Assembly: GCA_040755335.1 (NCBI GenBank) | Contig: JBFMAU010000103.1 | Location: forward strand, 1 to 18,525 | Reading direction: 5' to 3' | DNA length: 18,525 nt | Origin: UBA7656 sp040755335 | GTDB lineage: Bacteria > Acidobacteriota > Blastocatellia > UBA7656 | Part shown: in pieces, positions 1 through 7,484 of the stretch | How positions within the stretch are numbered: position 1 is the first letter of the stretch | Layout: the number at the start of each line of letters is the position of its first letter | Notes under the pieces: generated by a model | Told to the model about the DNA's origin: nothing | Databases searched by the model: none | The model's input: the letters and a program-made list of their open reading frames with translations, nothing else | Position numbers and translations under genes: made by a program

Positions 1-1136
1 TCTTCGACTACGCGACGCCTGAATGGAAAGGCTATCAGAGCGGGTTCCGCGAGATGGTCGAAAAAAAATTCGGCGCCTCTCGCGCATCTCAGGTTCCGGC
101 GGGTCTTCAGCAGATATGGGTTAAAGATTTGGGCCGCGTTGATCGCTGCACGACCTGTCATCAGGGAGTGGAGTGGAAAGGTCTCGACAGCGCGCAGAAT
201 CCTTTCAAGTCTCACCCGAAAGAAATTCTCGAAAAGCACCCGCTGGAAAAATTCGGCTGCACCGTCTGCCACGGCGGTCAAGGGTATGCGACCGACACGC
301 AGGCCGCGCACGGAATGGCCGAGCATTGGGAAGAGCCGCTTCTGGGAAAACAACTCGGCGATCTCTATTTGATCAAAGACAAAAAAGCTCTGATGCAGAT
401 CAACTGCAATAGCTGCCATCGCTACGACCGCGAGACCAAAGGCGCGGATTTTATCAACGAAGCCAAGCAACTCGTCGCAAAGAAGAACTGTCGCGCCTGT
501 CACGCGATCAACGGGCGCGGAGGAGTGATCGGGCCTGATTTGAACTTCGTCGGGGACAAAGCCGCGGAGCAATACGATTACTCAAGGATCGCAGGCGTGA
601 AGTCTTCCTTCGCCTGGCACGTTGCGCATTTCCAGAATCCGAAATCGCTCGTGCCTGAAACCGTGATGCCTAATTTCAGCTTTTCGAGCCGCGAGGCTCA
701 ATCGCTCGCCCTGCTTGCGATGAGTTGGAAGCGAACGACACTGCCTGCGCGATTCATCCCCGGCGCGACCCCCGTTGATCGCCCGACTGCCGAAGAAGCC
801 GAGCGCGAAAGACAGATGCTTTCAGGCGAGGGCGCGTTCTTCGTCCGAAAGGGATGCTTCATCTGTCATTCGGTTTCGACTTTAGGGATAGAATCGGCTG
901 CAAAGATCGGCCCTGATCTCGCGGAGGCTCAGGTCGATGTACAGAGCCGATTCGGAAAAACGCTCGAAGATTTTCTCGCCAATCCCGCAGGGACGATGGC
1001 CGTCGTCCTCTCTACGCAGATTCAACTGACGGACGAGGAGAGGCGGGAAGCAGTGGAAAAACTCAAGGTCGCCTATCAGAAAAAAGTCGAGCAGAAACAG
1101 CAGGCCGCTCAACCGGCGGCTCAACCCAGGAAATAA
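1..1136 (+). CDS. Pentahaem c-type cytochrome of nos operon (5' partial)
   Basis: The reading frame is open from the window edge (first full codon at 3), so the true start lies upstream; the first Met at 54 is internal. Five CxxCH haem c sites are visible: CTTCH, CTVCH, CNSCH, CRACH and CFICH, at about residues 32, 69, 118, 146 and 268 counted from that Met. The segment VPETVMPNFSF after the fourth site is a typical distal Met ligand region. The CTTCH/CTVCH pair with intervening KSHP and KHPLEKFG resembles multihaem cytochromes attached to bc-type quinol oxidising complexes, which occur in clade II nos loci, so it is a plausible electron carrier toward NosZ. That role is inference. The C-terminus is a Gln/Ala/Pro-rich tail. 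The next gene follows after 18 bp. Confidence 0.88.
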   Translation, partial: FDYATPEWKGYQSGFREMVEKKFGASRASQVPAGLQQIWVKDLGRVDRCTTCHQGVEWKGLDSAQNPFKSHPKEILEKHPLEKFGCTVCHGGQGYATDTQAAHGMAEHWEEPLLGKQLGDLYLIKDKKALMQINCNSCHRYDRETKGADFINEAKQLVAKKNCRACHAINGRGGVIGPDLNFVGDKAAEQYDYSRIAGVKSSFAWHVAHFQNPKSLVPETVMPNFSFSSREAQSLALLAMSWKRTTLPARFIPGATPVDRPTAEEAERERQMLSGEGAFFVRKGCFICHSVSTLGIESAAKIGPDLAEAQVDVQSRFGKTLEDFLANPAGTMAVVLSTQIQLTDEERREAVEKLKVAYQKKVEQKQQAAQPAAQPRK

Positions 1137-1154
1137 ATTTCAAGGAGGTGGTCA

Positions 1155-1757
1155 ATGAGAACCGGCAGGTTCGTGAAAACAACAGTCTTTTCTGCTCTGG
1201 CAGCAGCGATCATTCTCGCCGCTGGCGGCAGGGCGCTTGCTCATTGCGACACGATGGATGGCCCTGTAGTGAAGGCAGCCCGAAAGGCGCTGGAGACGAG
1301 TAACGTCAACGCGGTTTTGATCTGGGTTCAGAAGAAGGACGAGGCTGAAGTCATCCGCGCATTTCAAAAAACAATCGCTGTGAGAAAGCTCAACGCAGAG
1401 GCGCGTGAGCTTGCCGATATGTATTTTTTCGAAACCGTCGTGCGCATCCACCGCGCGGGCGAAGGAGAGCCTTACACAGGTCTCAAGCCCGCGGGTCAGG
1501 ACATTGGCCCTGCGATTCCTGCTGCCGATCAGTCAATCGAAGCGGGAACCGTCGACCGCGTGGAGCGGCTTCTCTCTGAAACTGTGCAGAAGCAGTTGCG
1601 AGAAAAATTCAAACACGCAATGGAAAGAAAAAACTTCGACAAAGACGACACTCACGCGGGGCGAGAGTTCGTCAAAGCTTATGTCGAATTCATTCACTAC
1701 GTTGAAACAGTGTACGACTCGGCGAGCAAACCTGCTCAGGAACATCCCCACACTTGA
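1155..1757 (+). CDS. Exported DUF6448-like protein
   Basis: A 200-residue protein with a clear Sec signal peptide (KTTVFSALAAAIILAAGG, ending RALA at about residue 29). The mature protein begins HCDTMDGPVV, which I recall as the hallmark of the DUF6448 family; function unknown. The rest looks alpha-helical and charged, with a His-rich end (QEHPHT) and scattered His/Cys that could bind metal or haem, though there is no CxxCH. The start is fixed by the strong Shine-Dalgarno AAGGAGGTGGTCA just before ATG. It lies between the multihaem cytochrome and nosZ in the same orientation with short spacers, so it is probably co-transcribed and periplasmic. A role in N2O respiration or metal handling is only inferred from position. 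Confidence 0.8.
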   Translation: MRTGRFVKTTVFSALAAAIILAAGGRALAHCDTMDGPVVKAARKALETSNVNAVLIWVQKKDEAEVIRAFQKTIAVRKLNAEARELADMYFFETVVRIHRAGEGEPYTGLKPAGQDIGPAIPAADQSIEAGTVDRVERLLSETVQKQLREKFKHAMERKNFDKDDTHAGREFVKAYVEFIHYVETVYDSASKPAQEHPHT

Positions 1758-1791
1758 CCGAACATAAGGCACCGGAAAGGAGGAACTGAAG

Positions 1792-3642
1792 ATGAGCAAT
1801 TATAAAAGCAAGCTGACCTGGCTGGGCATAGGCGCGCTCAGCGTGATGGTAGCGACGATGATAGTCAACTGCGGGAAGGGTACGAAGGTCGAAAGAGCGG
1901 GGGCGGCGGAAGCGGCTGTCGAAACGTATGTCTCTCCCGGCGACCTCGACGAATACTACCTGTTTTATTCGGGAGGTCATTCGGGCAACGTCTACGTCGC
2001 GGGCGTCCCTTCGATGCGTCACATCTCGACCATACCCGTATTCGCTCCCTACCCTGCGACCGGCTATGGATTCGATGAAGAATCGAAGAAGATGCTGGGC
2101 GGATACACGTGGGGCGACGTGCATCACCCGGCGTTGAGCGAAACGAAAGGCGATTATGACGGGCGATGGCTTTTCGTCAATGACAACGCGAACAATCGAC
2201 TGGCGCGAATCGATCTGCGCGATTTCAAAACCAAACAGATTCTCGGCCCAATCCCGAACATCTCGGGCTATCACGGCGGCTCGTTCGTCACGCCCAACTC
2301 GGAGTATGTACTCGCGGCCTCGCGATTTTCCGTCCCGCTGCCGAAGGGGACTTACGCGCCGATAACCGAGTACGCGAACAACTACAAGGGCGTGGTCGCC
2401 GGAGTCGCAATCGATGCGAAGAGCGGAGAGATGAGTCTCGGATGGCAAATACTGATGCCGCCTTTCGACTTCGATCTGGGCGACGCCGGAAAGGGAGTGA
2501 GCGAAGGATGGGCCTTCTGGACTTGTTACAACTCAGAGCGCGCTACGGGAAAACTGGAAGTCACCTCGACTCAGAAAGACCGCGATTATGTAGTTGCGGT
2601 CAACTGGAAAGAAGCCGAGAAGGCTGTGCAGGGAGGCAAGTTCAAAGAGATGGGCGGCGTGAAGGTCATAGACCCACGAGAGGCTCCGGGAGTCGTTTAT
2701 CTGATTCCGTGCAGCAAATCTCCGCACGGCGTCGATGTCAGCCCCGACGGGAAATACATCATCGGCAGCGGCAAGCTTCAATCGATCACGACCGCTTTCA
2801 ACTTCGAAAAGATGATGACTGCCATTCAGAACAAGGACTTCACCGGCGATGAAGACGGCATCCCGGTTTTGAACTACGACAAGGTGAAGGACGCTGAAGT
2901 AAACGTAGGACTCGGCCCGCTTCACACGCAGTTCGACGATCAGGGTTATGCATATACATCTCTTTTCGTCGAGAGCGCGGTGGCGAAGTGGAAACTCGGA
3001 ACGTGGGAAGTAGTCGACAAGATTCCGATCACTTACAACATAGGCCACCTCGCGACGGCTGAAGGCGACACCGTGAATCCCGATGGCAAATATCTCGTCG
3101 CGCTCAACAAGCTCTCGCACGGGCGACATGTGACGGTCGGGCCGTCGCAGCCTGAAAGCTCGCAACTCATCGGCATAAGCGGCGAGAAGATGAGGCTGCT
3201 CTATGACGCTTTCACCGAGCCTGAGCCGCACTATGCGCAGATCATCAAGGTCGATAAGCTCAAACCCATAGAGGTCTATCCCAAAGAAGAGAACAAAAAT
3301 CCCAACGCTGTATGGGATGTGAAAGATGTCGGGGTTGAGCGAAGCGGCACGGATGTACGGGTCAAGATGCTCGCCGTCCGCAGCACTCTTGAGCCTACGA
3401 GCATAGAAGTCAATCAGGGTGACCGGGTGACCATCTACATCACCAATACCGAGCAGACGACCGACGAACTGCACGGGTTCGGACTCAACGAGTACAACAT
3501 CAACGTGGTAATCGATCCGGGAGAGACCAAAACGGTTGAGTTCGTGGCCAGCAAGCCCGGAGTGTTTCCGTTCTACTGCACGAACTTCTGTTCGGCATTG
3601 CATCAGGAGATGCAGGGCTACCTGCTGGTCAAGCCTAAATGA
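1792..3642 (+). CDS. nosZ: Nitrous oxide reductase, clade II (Sec-type)
   Basis: Reduces N2O to N2 in the periplasm. The 616-residue protein has a hydrophobic N-terminus without a twin-arginine motif, as in clade II NosZ. The beta-propeller carries the seven expected CuZ histidines: H111 and H112 (DVHHP), H161 (GYHGG), H312 (SPHGVD), H378 (GPLHTQ), H419 (IGHL) and H480 (EPEPH). The C-terminal cupredoxin holds CuA: H561 (ELHGFG) and C596-x3-C600-x3-H604-x2-M607. The leader ends MIVNC at C27, an imperfect lipobox, so membrane anchoring is possible but unproven. There is no fused C-terminal haem domain as in the Wolinella enzyme. Start supported by AAAGGAGG about 9 bp upstream. A long antisense ORF is only a shadow. 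Length and ligands look intact, so it should be functional. Confidence 0.98.
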   Translation: MSNYKSKLTWLGIGALSVMVATMIVNCGKGTKVERAGAAEAAVETYVSPGDLDEYYLFYSGGHSGNVYVAGVPSMRHISTIPVFAPYPATGYGFDEESKKMLGGYTWGDVHHPALSETKGDYDGRWLFVNDNANNRLARIDLRDFKTKQILGPIPNISGYHGGSFVTPNSEYVLAASRFSVPLPKGTYAPITEYANNYKGVVAGVAIDAKSGEMSLGWQILMPPFDFDLGDAGKGVSEGWAFWTCYNSERATGKLEVTSTQKDRDYVVAVNWKEAEKAVQGGKFKEMGGVKVIDPREAPGVVYLIPCSKSPHGVDVSPDGKYIIGSGKLQSITTAFNFEKMMTAIQNKDFTGDEDGIPVLNYDKVKDAEVNVGLGPLHTQFDDQGYAYTSLFVESAVAKWKLGTWEVVDKIPITYNIGHLATAEGDTVNPDGKYLVALNKLSHGRHVTVGPSQPESSQLIGISGEKMRLLYDAFTEPEPHYAQIIKVDKLKPIEVYPKEENKNPNAVWDVKDVGVERSGTDVRVKMLAVRSTLEPTSIEVNQGDRVTIYITNTEQTTDELHGFGLNEYNINVVIDPGETKTVEFVASKPGVFPFYCTNFCSALHQEMQGYLLVKPK

Positions 3643-3645
3643 TTT

Positions 3646-3711
3646 GTCATTGGTCATTCGTCCCTCGTCATTTGTTTTTTGCGATCAACAAAGGACGAAT
3701 GACAAAGGACA
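3646..3711. repeat. Inverted arrays of GTCATTN heptamers after nosZ
   Basis: Directly after the nosZ stop are four heptamers in tandem (GTCATTG, GTCATTC, GTCCCTC, GTCATTT; 3646-3673). About 20 bp later related units run in the opposite sense (AGGACGA, ATGACAA, AGGACAG; 3692-3711). The outer arms 3653-3663 and 3693-3703 are a perfect 11-bp inverted repeat. This matches a class of dispersed heptamer repeats seen in many genomes, similar in style to cyanobacterial STRR repeats. The resulting hairpin could protect the nosZ mRNA 3' end; no proper terminator U-tract follows the distal arm. Confidence 0.7.
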
Positions 3712-3772
3712 GGCTATAAACTTACGACGATGGCACAAGTATGAATGACTCATCATTCAACTTTTTCACTAG

Positions 3773-3875
3773 CCCAGCGATTCATCGCTGGGATGCGATG
3801 AGCGATATTGGTTTCAGCCCGATGAATCGGGCTGGATCAGTCGGCCTCTCGCTAACCCAGCCGTGAACGACCGGG
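3773..3875. repeat. Three tandem REP-like hairpins
   Basis: Two perfect 8-bp hairpins (CCCAGCGA-TTCA-TCGCTGGG at 3773-3792; CAGCCCGA-TGAA-TCGGGCTG at 3815-3834) are followed by a third imperfect one (CCCAGCCG-TGAA-CGACCGGG at 3856-3875; 6 of 8 pairs). All have a TTCA or TGAA apex, so they look like copies of one palindromic family in alternating orientation. They fill the nosZ-nosB spacer together with the heptamers and may attenuate or stabilise the transcript. No other gene is seen in 3643-3946. Confidence 0.75.
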
Positions 3876-3946
3876 CTAATGGAAAAGCGCGCCAGACTCA
3901 AAAGTTTTGGTTTGCTGACAACGGGGATGATTTTCGAGGTTGTAAG

Positions 3947-4573
3947 ATGAAAACACTTCTCGACAAAGCCAATCTGTTTTTCGATCTGCCTTTGAGGTTG
4001 AGGACGCGACTGTTGATACTGGCGGCGGCGGCATCGCTCATTCCGGCCTACTTCTTTCCGCTGTGGCACATGTCGTTCAGATCGAATCAGTACCTCGACG
4101 CGCTTGAGTTGCGGATTTATGCCTATCAGCTTGAGGGCGGCAAGACTCCGAACCGCGACGATTTGAGAGAGATCAACTCGCTCAATCACTACATCGGAAT
4201 GCGCCCGCTGCTGGAGAGCGATTTCAGCGAGTTCGCATGGCTTCCGCTCGCTCTCGGATTCCTGTTGATACTCGCGCTGAGAGCGATGGTCATAGGCAAG
4301 ATGTCGAACCTCGTCGATGTGTTCGTGCTTTTTACCTATCTGGGATTGTTTTCGCTGTGGAGCTTTTACAATCGCCTTTACACCTACGGGCATAACCTCG
4401 ACCCGACAGCTTCGATCAAAGTCGAGCCTTTCACTCCTCCTCTTTTCGGAACCAGACAGATCGCTAATTTCGAAGTGAGCAGCTATCCCGGTCTCGCTTC
4501 TTTCTCGCTCGTGGCTTTCGCGCTGCTTTTGCTTCTGGCGATTTTTTTGTCGAGAAAAAATGTCGAGGAATGA
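3947..4573 (+). CDS. nosB: NosB-like four-helix membrane protein
   Basis: A 208-residue inner-membrane protein with four predicted helices at about residues 22-40, 98-117, 122-141 and 181-202. The first periplasmic loop carries the polar segment LRIYAYQLEGG and EINSLNHYIGM, and the second long loop FTPPLFGTRQIANFE; I associate both with the protein encoded between nosZ and nosD in clade II clusters (NosB), whose biochemical role is not established. I choose ATG 3947 because GAGGT lies 6 bp upstream; an in-frame Met at 3863 would add 28 residues encoded by the REP-like hairpins and looks spurious. The stop (4571-4573) precedes the preferred nosD start by 1 bp, implying coupling. The name rests on position and motif memory, so it is less certain than its neighbours. 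Confidence 0.75.
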   Translation: MKTLLDKANLFFDLPLRLRTRLLILAAAASLIPAYFFPLWHMSFRSNQYLDALELRIYAYQLEGGKTPNRDDLREINSLNHYIGMRPLLESDFSEFAWLPLALGFLLILALRAMVIGKMSNLVDVFVLFTYLGLFSLWSFYNRLYTYGHNLDPTASIKVEPFTPPLFGTRQIANFEVSSYPGLASFSLVAFALLLLLAIFLSRKNVEE

Positions 4574-4574
4574 A

Positions 4575-6023
4575 ATGAAACTCAAGGAAAAGAAGTTCGT
4601 AGTCCCGCCTTCAGGCGGAAGCAGCAGCAGGCGAACTTTCCGGCTGAAGCCGGTACTACGAACAAAACTTTTTCTTCAATGCGGTATTCTCGCCCTCGCT
4701 CTCCTCGCCGCCTTTCAACGAGAGGCGCGCGCCGGTGTGTTGATCGTCAGCCGAGGCCAATCGATCAAAGAGGCTCTCAACAGAGCGCGAGCCGGAGATA
4801 CGATTCAGGTTCAGGCGGGAGTGTACGAAGAAGACATCACGCTCGACCGGACTATCACGCTCGAAGGCGCGGGCAGGCCCGTCATTCGCGGCACAGGCAG
4901 GGGAAGCGTGCTGACTGTGCTTGCGGACAGGTGCGAGATCAGAGGTTTTGTCATAGAGCGCACGGGGGGCGACCTTCAAAAAGAAGATTCCGCCATACTG
5001 CTCAAATCGCGAGCGAATCGCGTTGAAGATAATCTCATTCGAGATGCGCTCTATGGCATTTATCTTTTCAGATCGGCAGGCAACACCATTCGCGCGAACG
5101 TGATCGAAGGCCGAAGCGCGCTTGAATTGGGCGAGCGCGGCGCGGGCCTCCACCTGTGGGATTCGCCCGACAATGCAATCGAAGACAACACCATTCTCGA
5201 TGCGCGCGACGGTCTCTACATTCAATCAAGCTCCAGCAACAGGATTTATCGCAATCGCATTTCGAGAGTGCGCTACGGCGTGCATTACATGTTTTCGAAC
5301 GATAATCATTTCGAAGACAACCTGTTTTCAGACAGCGTGGCGGGCGCGGCGATCATGTATTCGAAGAGCATAGAATTTCGCCGCAACGTCTTTCTCCGCA
5401 ATCGCGGATTCGCGAGCTTCGGCATTTTGTTTCAGGACTGCGAGGATTGCCTTGCCGAAGATAATTTCATAATCGATAACGCGACGGGCATTTTCATGGA
5501 AGCTCTCACGCGCTCCACGTTTCGCAACAACACGATTGCCAATAACGATGTCGCGCTTCAGATATTCAGCAGCGCCGCGGAAAATGTGTTCACCGAGAAT
5601 CGATTCATAGAAAATCTCAGCCCGCTTCTTTTGATAGGCAAAAAGACCACGAACCGTTGGGAAGAGAACGGGCGCGGGAATTACTGGAGCGATTACGACG
5701 GCTATGACCTCGACGCAGACGGCATAGGAGACACACCGCATCAAGTGCAAAACGTCTTCGAATACCTCGAAGGCAATTACCCGCGATTGAGGCTCTATCT
5801 CTACAGCCCCGCGGCGCAGGCATTGGCGATGGCAGAAAAATCTTTTCCGGTCATTCGCGGATCGAACGAACGAGACCCGTCGCCGATCATGAGAGCTACC
5901 CGTACACGACTTCCCATCGAAGAGCCGTCGCAGCAGAGACTTCCGCGAATGATTATGGCTTTCCTGTCTCTGACGATGCTTGTCGTATCGCTTGCGATAG
6001 TGCGAAGGGGGTGGCGGCGATGA
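4575..6023 (+). CDS. nosD: NosD, periplasmic beta-helix maturation protein
   Basis: NosD is the periplasmic protein that works with the NosFY ABC transporter in building or keeping the CuZ centre of NosZ. This 482-residue protein has an export signal, then a long right-handed beta-helix of carbohydrate-binding/sugar-hydrolase (CASH/NosD) repeats with recurring N-x-I or D-N-x-I/F turns (EDNLI, RANVI, EDNTI, FRNNT), and a C-terminal helix (MIMAFLSLTMLVVSLAIV) followed by RRGWRR. ATG 4575 has GAGG 6 bp upstream; an earlier in-frame ATG at 4560 overlaps the NosB end and has no better site. Residues 7-30 are encoded by a palindromic repeat inserted before the signal-peptide core LFLQCGILALALLAAF. 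The stop overlaps nosF (ATGA). Confidence 0.93.
   Translation: MKLKEKKFVVPPSGGSSSRRTFRLKPVLRTKLFLQCGILALALLAAFQREARAGVLIVSRGQSIKEALNRARAGDTIQVQAGVYEEDITLDRTITLEGAGRPVIRGTGRGSVLTVLADRCEIRGFVIERTGGDLQKEDSAILLKSRANRVEDNLIRDALYGIYLFRSAGNTIRANVIEGRSALELGERGAGLHLWDSPDNAIEDNTILDARDGLYIQSSSSNRIYRNRISRVRYGVHYMFSNDNHFEDNLFSDSVAGAAIMYSKSIEFRRNVFLRNRGFASFGILFQDCEDCLAEDNFIIDNATGIFMEALTRSTFRNNTIANNDVALQIFSSAAENVFTENRFIENLSPLLLIGKKTTNRWEENGRGNYWSDYDGYDLDADGIGDTPHQVQNVFEYLEGNYPRLRLYLYSPAAQALAMAEKSFPVIRGSNERDPSPIMRATRTRLPIEEPSQQRLPRMIMAFLSLTMLVVSLAIVRRGWRR
4595..4663. repeat. 69-bp palindromic element inside nosD
   Basis: Outer 9-bp inverted ends GTTCGTAGT (4595-4603) and ACTACGAAC (4655-4663) enclose two hairpins, CCGCCTTCAGGCGG (4605-4618) and CCGGCTGAAGCCGG (4640-4653), again with TTCA/TGAA centres. 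It encodes VVPPSGG and TFRLKPVLRT, peptides I recognise as translated dispersed repeats in many environmental genomes. At 69 bp (23 codons) it keeps the nosD frame. Confidence 0.85.
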
Positions 6024-6928
6024 TCGCGGTTCGCAATCTCAAGAAGAAATTCGGCGACTTCGCCGCGCTCGATCAGGTTTCATTCCGAGTCGAAGAAGGC
6101 GAAACGTTCGCCCTCCTCGGCCCGAACGGAAGCGGAAAGACGACCGCGCTTAAATGTCTCGTGGGGCTTGCGCGACCGACGAGCGGGCAAATCTTGATCG
6201 ATGGTTTCGATGTGTGGAAGCAATCGCGCGAAGCGAAAAGAAGAATGAGTTACCTGCCTCAGCGTTTGAGTTTTCACGAGACTCTGACTGCTCGCGAAGT
6301 GCTTGGGTTTTATTGTCGGCTGAGAAAAATAAATCCGTCTCGAATAGATGAAGTGCTTGAACGGGCCAGGCTCAACGGTTTCACGGACAAACCTGCGAGT
6401 CAGTTTTCAGGCGGGATGATTCAGAGACTCGGACTTGCGGTCGCGTGTTTGCCTGATGTGCCGATGCTGGTTTTGGACGAGCCTACGATCAGCCTCGACC
6501 CTCAAGGCGCGGTGCGATTTCGCGAATTCCTCGCGGAGTTGAAGCGGGAAGGGAAGACGATAATTTTTTCATCGCACATGCTGGCCGATGTCGAACAACT
6601 CGCCGACCGCGTGGCGATACTCGTCGGCGGAAGGCTCATCGCTCTGGACACGATAGACGGACTGCGCGAAAAGCTCGTGAGCGGTTGTCGAATGCAGATC
6701 GTCATGTCGAACGCGAACGAAAAATTTTCGACCGTGGCTTTGCAGGCGGGAGCAGACGGAGCCGTGATCGATGGCGATTCGTTATGGCTTGCGTCGCGGC
6801 CTGAGATGCGAATGGAGATTTTAAGAGAGATAGAATCGGCGGGCGGAAGGATAGCGCGACTCGCCACGCAGGAGCTATCGCTTGAAGACATTTATATGGG
6901 GTACATCAATGCTCAAGAGGATCGATGA
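6020..6928 (+). CDS. nosF: NosF, ABC transporter ATPase for N2OR maturation
   Basis: The ATPase of the NosDFY complex, acting at the cytoplasmic face with NosY. All ABC motifs are present in 302 residues: Walker A GPNGSGKTT (34-42), Q-loop near LPQR (79-82), signature SGGMIQ (130-135), Walker B MLVLDE (149-154), D-loop SLDP and switch His in SSHM (H186). A C-terminal domain of about 80 residues follows, as in NosF/CcmA-type ATPases. ATG 6020 overlaps the nosD stop as ATGA and has AAGGGGG 8 bp upstream; GTG 6011 would add only three residues and is less likely. The 3' end overlaps the possible start of nosL by about 20 bp. Context makes NosF far more likely than a generic ABC-2 ATPase. Confidence 0.95.
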   Translation: MIAVRNLKKKFGDFAALDQVSFRVEEGETFALLGPNGSGKTTALKCLVGLARPTSGQILIDGFDVWKQSREAKRRMSYLPQRLSFHETLTAREVLGFYCRLRKINPSRIDEVLERARLNGFTDKPASQFSGGMIQRLGLAVACLPDVPMLVLDEPTISLDPQGAVRFREFLAELKREGKTIIFSSHMLADVEQLADRVAILVGGRLIALDTIDGLREKLVSGCRMQIVMSNANEKFSTVALQAGADGAVIDGDSLWLASRPEMRMEILREIESAGGRIARLATQELSLEDIYMGYINAQEDR

Positions 6929-7484
6929 GAGTCATAGCGCGAAAGGGTCTCTTCACCGCAGAGGCGCAGAGGCACAGAGGCAGCGCAGAGATTCTCTGCG
7001 TAAACTCTGTGTCTCTGCGTCTCTGCGGTTAGTGAGCCATCAAAAACGCACCCTCGAAGTTTATAAAAAACTATTCGCCATCATCTCACTGCTCGCACTC
7101 TCCTCGTGTCAGAAAGCGAGCTTCGAGCCTGTTGCCATCGCCGCTGAGGATATGTGTTCGTTTTGCAGGATGGCGATTTCAGAAAAGCAGTACGCCGCAG
7201 AGATCATTCTCGCAGACGGAGGGGCGATAAAGTTCGACGACCTCGCCTGCCTTGTCAACTATGTCGAAGGAAAAAGTCTCGACATCAGGGCGTGGTACGC
7301 GATGGATCATCAATCGCGTCAGTGGATCAAAGCGCGCGAAGCTCATTTCGTCCGCTCCGAGGAGTTGAAAACTCCGATGGGCGGCCAGATGATCGCTTTC
7401 AGAGACAGAACTCAAGCCGAAGCCGCCGCATCGCAATATCGCGGCAAGCTTCTCACCTTCGACGATCTTTTCAGGAAAGAGTGA
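6909..7484 (+). CDS. nosL: NosL, copper-binding lipoprotein (start uncertain)
   Basis: NosL is a lipid-anchored periplasmic copper chaperone that supplies Cu(I) for NosZ. The core is clear: hydrophobic stretch LFAIISLLALSS ending in lipobox LSSC, then the family metal motif MCSFCRMAI and segments AAEIILADGGAIKFDD and GGQMIAFRD. Upstream of the signal peptide the frame crosses a long inverted repeat (6952-7031), so the start is doubtful. ATG 6909 (191 residues; GGGG 8 bp upstream, inside the nosF 3' end) reads through the repeat; TTG 6882 is also open. GTG 7032, just after the repeat, gives 150 residues and a normal lipoprotein leader but has no visible Shine-Dalgarno. The stop overlaps nosY. 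Family assignment is secure; the mature part after the lipobox Cys is the same for every start. Confidence 0.88.
   Translation: MLKRIDESHSAKGSLHRRGAEAQRQRRDSLRKLCVSASLRLVSHQKRTLEVYKKLFAIISLLALSSCQKASFEPVAIAAEDMCSFCRMAISEKQYAAEIILADGGAIKFDDLACLVNYVEGKSLDIRAWYAMDHQSRQWIKAREAHFVRSEELKTPMGGQMIAFRDRTQAEAAASQYRGKLLTFDDLFRKE
6952..7031. repeat. CGCAGAG-type long inverted repeat in nosL 5' end
   Basis: The arms 6955-6979 and 7005-7029 (ACCGCAGAGGCGCAGAGG... against ...CCTCTGCG-like with G/A differences) pair over 25 bp with a few mismatches. An inner hairpin CGCAGAGA/TCTCTGCG lies at 6984-7000. This is the widespread CCGCAGAGGCGCAGAG repeat that translates as RRGAEAQR. It occupies the junction where nosL should begin and could fold into a strong hairpin over the nosL translation start. 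Confidence 0.85.

Noticed and set aside
2533..3657. 374-codon open frame antisense to nosZ
   Set aside because: Lies entirely opposite a clearly real NosZ with all ligands; no family resemblance and the start lies in the heptamer repeat (TNDK).
3643..3875. CRISPR-like array
   Set aside because: The repeats are 7-bp units or unrelated hairpins without regular spacers, and no cas genes are present.
3863..3946. Earlier ATG for the NosB-like protein
   Set aside because: The added residues are encoded by the hairpin repeat and have no leader function; GAGGT favours ATG 3947.
7154..7483. 110-codon N-terminal extension of NosY
   Set aside because: Overlaps nosL in another frame, has Arg-rich non-protein-like composition, and the coupled ATG at 7484 has a good ribosome site.
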